Below are positions 58,811-64,000 of a DNA stretch of 64,000 nt, piece after piece. The notes under the pieces are model-generated. The model ran no database searches. It saw nothing but the letters and a program-made list of their open reading frames with translations, and was not told where the DNA came from. The number at the start of each line of letters is the position of its first letter. The first letter of the stretch is position 1. The DNA lies in assembly GCA_026874595.1 (NCBI GenBank), contig CM049316.1, positions 1,424,001-1,488,000 of the forward strand, given 5' to 3'. The DNA comes from Sipunculus nudus (lineage: Eukaryota > Annelida > Sipuncula > Golfingiida > Sipunculidae). The position numbers and the translations under genes are program-made.

Positions 58811-59630
58811 GTCTGTTCGTAATATGGGTATACATAAATGTTCATGTATGCTTGTTGAACAGACGATCTTGGAACAGAGACGAATAATATGTGAAACTTT
58901 CTTGTATTTAAATAAATATCAATCACTCAGTAGGAACAATATGAACATGTAAAGCCAAAAAGCTGCCTATGTTTAACGACAAAAGCTTACGATAAGATAT
59001 TCCGCCACCACGTTTACTGGTTATATAGTCCAGTGTTTACACTCTGGAGGTAGCGACGTTTGCAAGGTTCAAGTTATCATTCAAAGAAAACATGGAAAGC
59101 TGAAATCTTTTTTCTGATATTTTAGGCAATTTTTTTAAATTTTATTTAATACTATGCTTGCTTCACATAAGATTAAAATATCAGAAAATCCTTTAACGCC
59201 TGTTTGACCGAACTTTTTCTGTGTTTGAGTTACTGAGGCATTGTCCAATGAAAACAGCTGCATGGATTCCAAGGCCTGACAGAAACCTACAGTTACCTAT
59301 AGTTTTTCATATTTACCTTTTTTTTATGATATTTCACTGTCGATGTTTTCTACCTGAAAACTTAACGTTAGTTTAGAGAGTGTTCTAATTGGTGTGATAA
59401 TAAGTCACCAAGATATATTAGCGAATGGAGCAAAGTTATTTGTTTTGGTAATAAGTCACCTTGATATAGTGGAACAAGTCTACCATGAAGATCTATAGCA
59501 GAACTGCTGCATAAGAAAATTAAATATAATTTGCTGGTCCATATAACTTGATATAAGTAGGAGTCTTAGTAGCACTCACATACATAACAGCCTGTACTTC
59601 TATTTGTAAAAAAAGTAACTTAAAATCCCT
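55600..59630. other. Intergenic DNA, no supported gene
   Basis: ORFs are all under about 100 codons and unlike known families. The longest (56652-56954, minus) has no intron or start context that I would trust. An AT microsatellite is at 58758-58806. The rest is AT-rich unique-looking sequence. Confidence 0.5.
58758..58806. repeat. AT dinucleotide microsatellite
   Basis: About 24 TA/AT units are nearly uninterrupted, the longest such run in the window. Any ORF through it (poly-YI) is an artefact. Confidence 0.95.
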
Positions 59631-59634
59631 AAGC

Positions 59635-60284
59635 TTATGTCTTTTTATCAGATGACCCTGGGGATATTTGGTATTCCTCACTTATTGCTAACTCAGCCAT
59701 TTTAGATGCTGCAGCCTGTCCCTCCGTTTCTGGATCCCCGATGCTGTCGGTCATGTGATTGACAGAAGCCAGTTCACGCAGCCGATCCTCGTCATAGGAT
59801 CCTGCGCGGGCTTCTGAAATCTTTCCCGCCAAAGCGTCCAGAATATTCGGATGTGCCCTGTGTCGTCTGCCGTCTTTCTCCAATGGTTTGATTGGTGAAT
59901 CGTTGGTTTTGACAAATTTATCCAGGTACTCCGGGCTTCCTCTTGGGTCATGCACCTTGGTATCGTCGGGGCCTTTCCAGAATTCCAGTTGAGATTTCGA
60001 GATGGGAGACTGTTTGTTGAGACGAATCTCGTCCTCCAGCCACTCCCGCAGGTCGTCAGGGAAGTGCCTGTGGAACAGCTCGTCAATCTTCTTCTTGGAT
60101 CGATGGATCTGGACTTTGGCCACCGTGTTCGGGTGCAGGAAGACTTTGATAGCACGCCATATTCCCTGGAAGACCGGATTATGGTTGATACAGATGGCTA
60201 AGCCAAGTCTCTCAGGGTAATGATTGGAGAAGATCTGAGACGTCCCGTAACCAAGCTTCGGATTGCAGGCGGGAACCGTCATGC
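59635..60284 (-). CDS. CRAL-TRIO domain protein, last exon
   Basis: The exon starts after acceptor ttaatttcag and ends with a stop at 59635-59637. It begins in phase 1 with GMTVPACNPKLGYGTSQI. Then comes the CRAL-TRIO C-terminal core: FSNHYPERLGLAICINHNPV, FQGIWRAIKVFLHPNTVAKV and DDLREWLEDE. HYPERLG and the I-P/H-P-type helix are family hallmarks. About 130 residues of charged, probably flexible tail follow (KDGRRHRAHPNILDALAGKI and on). The CRAL-TRIO (Sec14) fold carries a lipid such as phosphoinositide, tocopherol or retinoid between membranes, usually in the cytosol. The ligand cannot be told from this sequence. It joins the exon at 61647-61824 in phase. Confidence 0.9.
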
Positions 60285-61646
60285 CTGAAATTAATACAGG
60301 TTTAACAAAATTATTGTCAGGTATACACAATAAATAAAATCAACAAACCAATATTTATCATATACTTTTAAAGTCACCATGATTACAAAATAAAAATGTT
60401 CAATAAGTTCATCAGCAGAATTAACATATCATTGTGGAGAACTGGAGTCGGTGTTATTCATCAGCAGAATGAACTTTATCATGGTGGAGAACTTCCGTCC
60501 AAGTTAATCATCAGCAGAATGAACTTATCATGATGGAGAACTGGATTTGGAGTTATTCATCATTAGAATGAACTTATCATGGTGGAGAACTGGAGTCGGA
60601 GTTATTCATCAGCAGAATTAACTTATCATGATGGAGAACTGGAGTCGGAGTTATCCGGTCTGGATCAAGACGGAAGTACTCATTGAGGTCTGTATATTTT
60701 GGATTCAAGCCATAATTTATGTACTTTCTAACTATGACAGTGAATCTATTTTTTTTGCCAATACAAACAATACGTATTTGCATATTAAAGTACTACCGTG
60801 CTCTTCATACGATTATAGCCACCTTAAAGCCATCCATTTCACCTGACTTCTCAGTAGGACTTGCATAAAAACTGGCTTAGACCAAAAAAATAAAAAAGTA
60901 TGGTTCTCAGGCATTTAACCAGAAATCAATGCGGGCGGGCGGTATTTTGGGTTTTTTTTTACCTTTTTTTGAATGTTTCGATAAAAATGTCATATGATCA
61001 GGGAAAAGCATGAAAATAACAGGATTTTTTTTGCTAAACAGGTAAAAGTACTACATAACAAAAGAAATCATATCAAAATTGTATTATTTTATCTTCTTGA
61101 AAGATGAAAATAAAAATGTTTGATGCGGCGGGTTATGAACTGTTGATAATTCGTGCTAATAAAGGTTCTTATAATGCCTCTGTAACAGATGTATTACCCT
61201 GTTCACAAGATGTAAAGAAACATCGAACATGCGGCAAGGGGTTGACACAGAAAAATAACATGTAACTGAAGGTTTTTGGTTGCATATCTAATGAATTCGA
61301 AAGTTCACTAGTTCCAAAAGGCTGTTAGCAAAATATGGTTCGCCTGAGAAAATTGCCACCAGATTTTCTGGTTCAGAATGTTTTTGATTATTTTTGCGGG
61401 CCATCACAGGTTATAAACATGTCTTTAAACAAAATAAACAGTTTTTGTACTCTGGGATCAGCGTTTCAAATTTTATGAAAGTTTCAGGGGATAATCTTAG
61501 GTTAATAATCGAATAAGGCTTCCTTATATGTTAACCTATCATCATTTGTGACATTATATTCCCATTTTGTGATTTTTAAAAATCCAAAATTACATTACAG
61601 CTTTCAAACAGAAACTTAGTTTTATTTTTGTCAGTAGGTGTCGTAC
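60285..61646 (-). other. Intron of the CRAL-TRIO gene
   Basis: The intron runs from a gtacga donor (61646) to a ttaatttcag acceptor (60285). It includes the 49-50 bp tandem array and otherwise AT-rich sequence with no ORF of interest. Confidence 0.8.
60400..60657. repeat. 49-50 bp tandem repeat, five copies
   Basis: Units around atcagcagaatgaacttatc and atggtggagaactggagtcg recur with starts at 60411, 60460, 60510, 60559 and 60608. Single-base changes only. Intronic. Confidence 0.95.
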
Positions 61647-61824
61647 CGGTACAGTCGAGCACCCAGACCCAGGCGTTGACACCGGGCGGCATAGTGAGCT
61701 TGGCGTTCTCGATTAGGTACACGATGTGGGCCACGGAGTCTTCCACAGTGTTCCGGTGTATAGCGGCCTGAGCGAAACACGAGTAGATCACCGCGCGACC
61801 CTGCACATCAAAACCAACCTGCCT
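61647..61824 (-). CDS. CRAL-TRIO domain protein, internal exon
   Basis: The acceptor tttattttatcag precedes 61824 and the donor ctgtaccg|gtacga follows 61647. The exon encodes RQVGFDVQGRAVIYSCFAQA, then a helix (VEDSVAHIVYLIENAKLTM) and a strand, VNAWVWVLDCTG. This is the first half of the CRAL-TRIO core: D-x-x-G-R-x-V-x-Y and the W-V-x-D-x-T-G strand. It ends in phase 1, and the split Gly codon is completed in the next exon, giving D-C-T-G-M. The exon containing the N-terminal CRAL-TRIO-N helices is not visible to the right and is probably outside the window. Confidence 0.85.
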
Positions 61825-62489
61825 CTGATAAAATAAAAGTCAGGACTTCAAGTAATGGTCAATAAAATCAGATTAAATCCAAAAATATTCATTCAATACA
61901 GCTGTTGTCATATTTATTTAAAAGTAAGGTTGTTACAGAATAATAAAAAATAAAATAAAAAACCTGCTGCATTAAATTAAAGTCATTACATACAGATGGT
62001 CTCATTCCTACACCAGTGTCACTCACATGGCTGGTGTCACTCACAAGTGTACATATGATGTCATATTCATACATTCTGATGGTGTCATTAATAGTTCTGG
62101 CCTCAATGACACTGCTTAATTATGTTAATAATTCAGATGATGTCATTGACAGAGATGGTATCATTCACACGGCTGATGTGGCCTCATTGGCACATTTGAG
62201 CAATTCACATGGTTAATATCCTACTGACATTGTCATTCATATACCTTTAAACGTTACATCATTCATGGACCTCTTGTCCTCTCGTCAGACGTGCACGTCA
62301 GTCAAACATCTTTGTCATTAATATAGCTCGTGGCATTCACTGACAGGCCCGAAATGATTTAGCAGGTTGTTTCATTCAAGTAGCTCACATGTACACATTA
62401 AAAAGCTTACAATGCCTTAAAAATGAATAGAACTCTTTTTGGTGATTTGAATGCATGGTTTATCGATTGGCCTTGTCTGTTGAGAAAAT

Positions 62490-63035
62490 GTGAGTTGGAT
62501 AATCCACAGGAGTATTCCCCCTGATAATTCACAGGAGTAACCCCCCCCCCCCCCCAGATAATCCACAGGAGTGCCCCCCCCCTCCGTTAATCCACAGGAG
62601 CTCCCCCCCATCCGATAATCCACAGGAGTGCCCTCCCCGATTTTCCACACGTGTACTTCGCCTATAATCCACAAGAGTATCCCGCCCCCCCCCCGCCCCC
62701 AATATTTCACAGGAATACCCCCCGATAATCCACAGGAGTGCCCTCCCCGATTTTCCACACGTGTACTTCGCCTATAATCCACAAGAGTATCCCGCCCCCC
62801 CCCCCCCCGCCCCCAATATTTCACAGGAATACCCCCCGATAATCCACAGGAGTATCCCCCCCATAATGCACAGGAGTACCCCCGAAAATCCAAAGTAGTA
62901 CCCCCCCCTCCGTTTATCTATAGGAGTACCCCCCTTTTAACCCACAGGAGTACCCCCACACCTGATAATCCATAGTATACCTTCTCCCTCCCTCCTGGGT
63001 AATTCAAAGCAGTACCCCCTCCCCGAATAAAGGCC
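62490..63035. repeat. C-rich tandem array (ataatccacaggagtacccccc)
   Basis: About twenty copies of a 20-28 bp unit end in runs of 5-14 Cs. A higher-order block of 110-112 bp (ccgataatccacaggagtg... to ...tttcacaggaatac) is duplicated at about 62612-62723 and 62724-62836. The minus strand therefore has many G tracts able to form quadruplexes. It lies 5' of the CRAL-TRIO exon, in an intron or the upstream region. The minus-strand ORF reading GGYSCGLSGG is only the repeat. Confidence 0.95.
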
Positions 63036-64000
63036 CTGTAGTCAAGATCCAATTGAAACATGTAAAATCCTAGATTTTCTCATTATGATATACGTAACTG
63101 ACACACGTAAATCATAATGATATACATAACAGGAAAATATAAAATATAAATCTGCAAAACTGAAGCAACGCCATTGCTTATTATATGGAACTGGTAACAT
63201 CAGCTTACTTCAGACATTTAATTCAGATGAACATTATATAACTGAGTTTACTACACGGCAAAGGTACCGGTCAACTATATGCTCTCTAGCCTCAAGTATA
63301 AAGAAAGTAAATGTATGACGATTTGGACCGATCGAACCCCCTGCGATGACGTTGTCCATGACAACAAACCTCACGAACCTAAAATATGTAGTTTCGTGAC
63401 GATATAATTTCACCAAATATGTTTAATTTGCATTGCCATCAGTAGGCGGCGCCAGTAAAGTGTCAAGTTCCCCTTTTAGTCAAGCCTGGCTACACGTTCG
63501 CTCCAGAATTATTTATTTGTTCATGCGTAAGACGCCATACAGTGATGTATTATCGACTGGTGAGAACAGGCAGATATATGGAGCTCTAATACCGATACTT
63601 GGCAGGGAAGGTGAGCCGTGATTATGGATTGGGAGAAGCTTTGTTTGTTCTTATATAAAGCAGCTCTTGGTTTGCTGTGACTACCGTTGTCCCTACCTGA
63701 AGTGCAAACTCAAGTGCGAATACGTCACTGAAGAACACGTACATGGTACACACACACACACACACACACACTACCGCTACGTCTGTTGAATGCTCGAGGA
63801 TAAAGGCAGCCAGCATTATATGTTATTATAAATCCCTCTAGAGGTTTTATATACACCAGATTAGAGATAAAGTCACGATATAAGAGTAAATCTCGGTTGT
63901 TCTATATATACTGAGGCGCCACCGTCTATTTATCTTCAGCCCCGGAGTCCAATGCCCTGAACACCAGGCTACGTCCTATCAGTACTATCATTTATGGATT
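63036..64000. other. Right edge, no firm gene
   Basis: A minus-strand stretch MYVFFSDVFALEFALQ ends in a good donor, cttcag|gtaggg (about 63699), and starts just after a CA/GT microsatellite. It might be a small exon, but it lacks an identified acceptor. A TATA-like string (tctatatatactg, 63902) is on the plus strand. Neither is enough to call. Confidence 0.35.
63749..63771. repeat. CA microsatellite
   Basis: About eleven CA units. The VCVCVC peptide in the minus frame is an artefact of it. Confidence 0.95.

Noticed and set aside
58735-58952. ORFs rich in YI on both strands
   Set aside because: They are translations of the AT microsatellite.
59751-60155. 134-aa minus-strand ORF overlapping the CRAL-TRIO exon
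   Set aside because: It is a shadow frame of the conserved exon with no domain of its own.
62417-62893. 158-aa glycine-rich ORF on the minus strand
   Set aside because: It is a translation of the C-rich tandem array.

Overview
The window is eukaryotic, repeat-dense and AT-rich, with split genes that have spliceosomal signals. The repeat types (short LTR Ty3/gypsy elements, GACGGACGG-tailed dispersed repeats, TGACCTTGACC-rich repeats, a tRNA-derived short element) fit a mollusc best. That assignment is inference from repeat style only, and the species cannot be named. Only two host genes are supported, both on the minus strand and both incomplete. Gene 1 (about 21147 down to 11556) encodes an unrecognised protein with a long low-complexity region followed by an RRM fold split over two exons (12858-12616 and 11705-11556). 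Its phases match over exons 1-3 and over the two RRM exons; the link between the two halves is not resolved. Gene 2 (61824-59635) has two exons that join in phase to give most of a CRAL-TRIO lipid-binding domain and a charged C-terminal tail; its 5' part lies outside the window or was not found. A promoter-like CCAAT/ETS cluster followed by a consensus splice donor lies at 28651-28824 (+).

Layout. 1-1600: foldback element with roughly 550 bp inverted arms. 1610-2545: diverged repeats rich in TCAAGGTCA half-sites. 4850-11350: a 6.5 kb minisatellite of 42 bp monomers with a 1520 bp higher-order duplication; its 714-codon ORF is explained by the frame-neutral monomer. 11556-21147: gene 1, whose introns hold a composite repeat A-B (14400-17410). 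21975-26081: a second copy of that repeat in the order B-A. 26090-29600: intergenic, with the promoter-like cluster.

29629-34406: a complete Ty3/gypsy retrotransposon with near-identical LTRs, a 5 bp target duplication and an uninterrupted 1366-aa Gag-Pol. 34885-35660: LINE 3' end plus a tRNA-like SINE head. 37655-39110: an old gypsy pol relic. 39667-44535 and 50177-55174: two further gypsy elements with matching LTRs, target duplications and broken coding regions. Both are inserted in copies of one host repeat family, the second directly beside a hAT-like element with its own 8 bp target duplication (48371-50168). 46093-47708: another hAT-like element with 13 bp terminal repeats. 55600-59630: no supported gene. 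59635-64000: gene 2 with a 49-50 bp tandem repeat in its intron and a C-rich array upstream.

The main biology is layered transposon insertion and satellite amplification around two small host genes. I found no prokaryotic features, CRISPR array, rRNA gene or intact tRNA gene. The best candidates for something undescribed are the RRM gene, the 42 bp satellite with nuclear-receptor-like half-sites, and the intact gypsy element.
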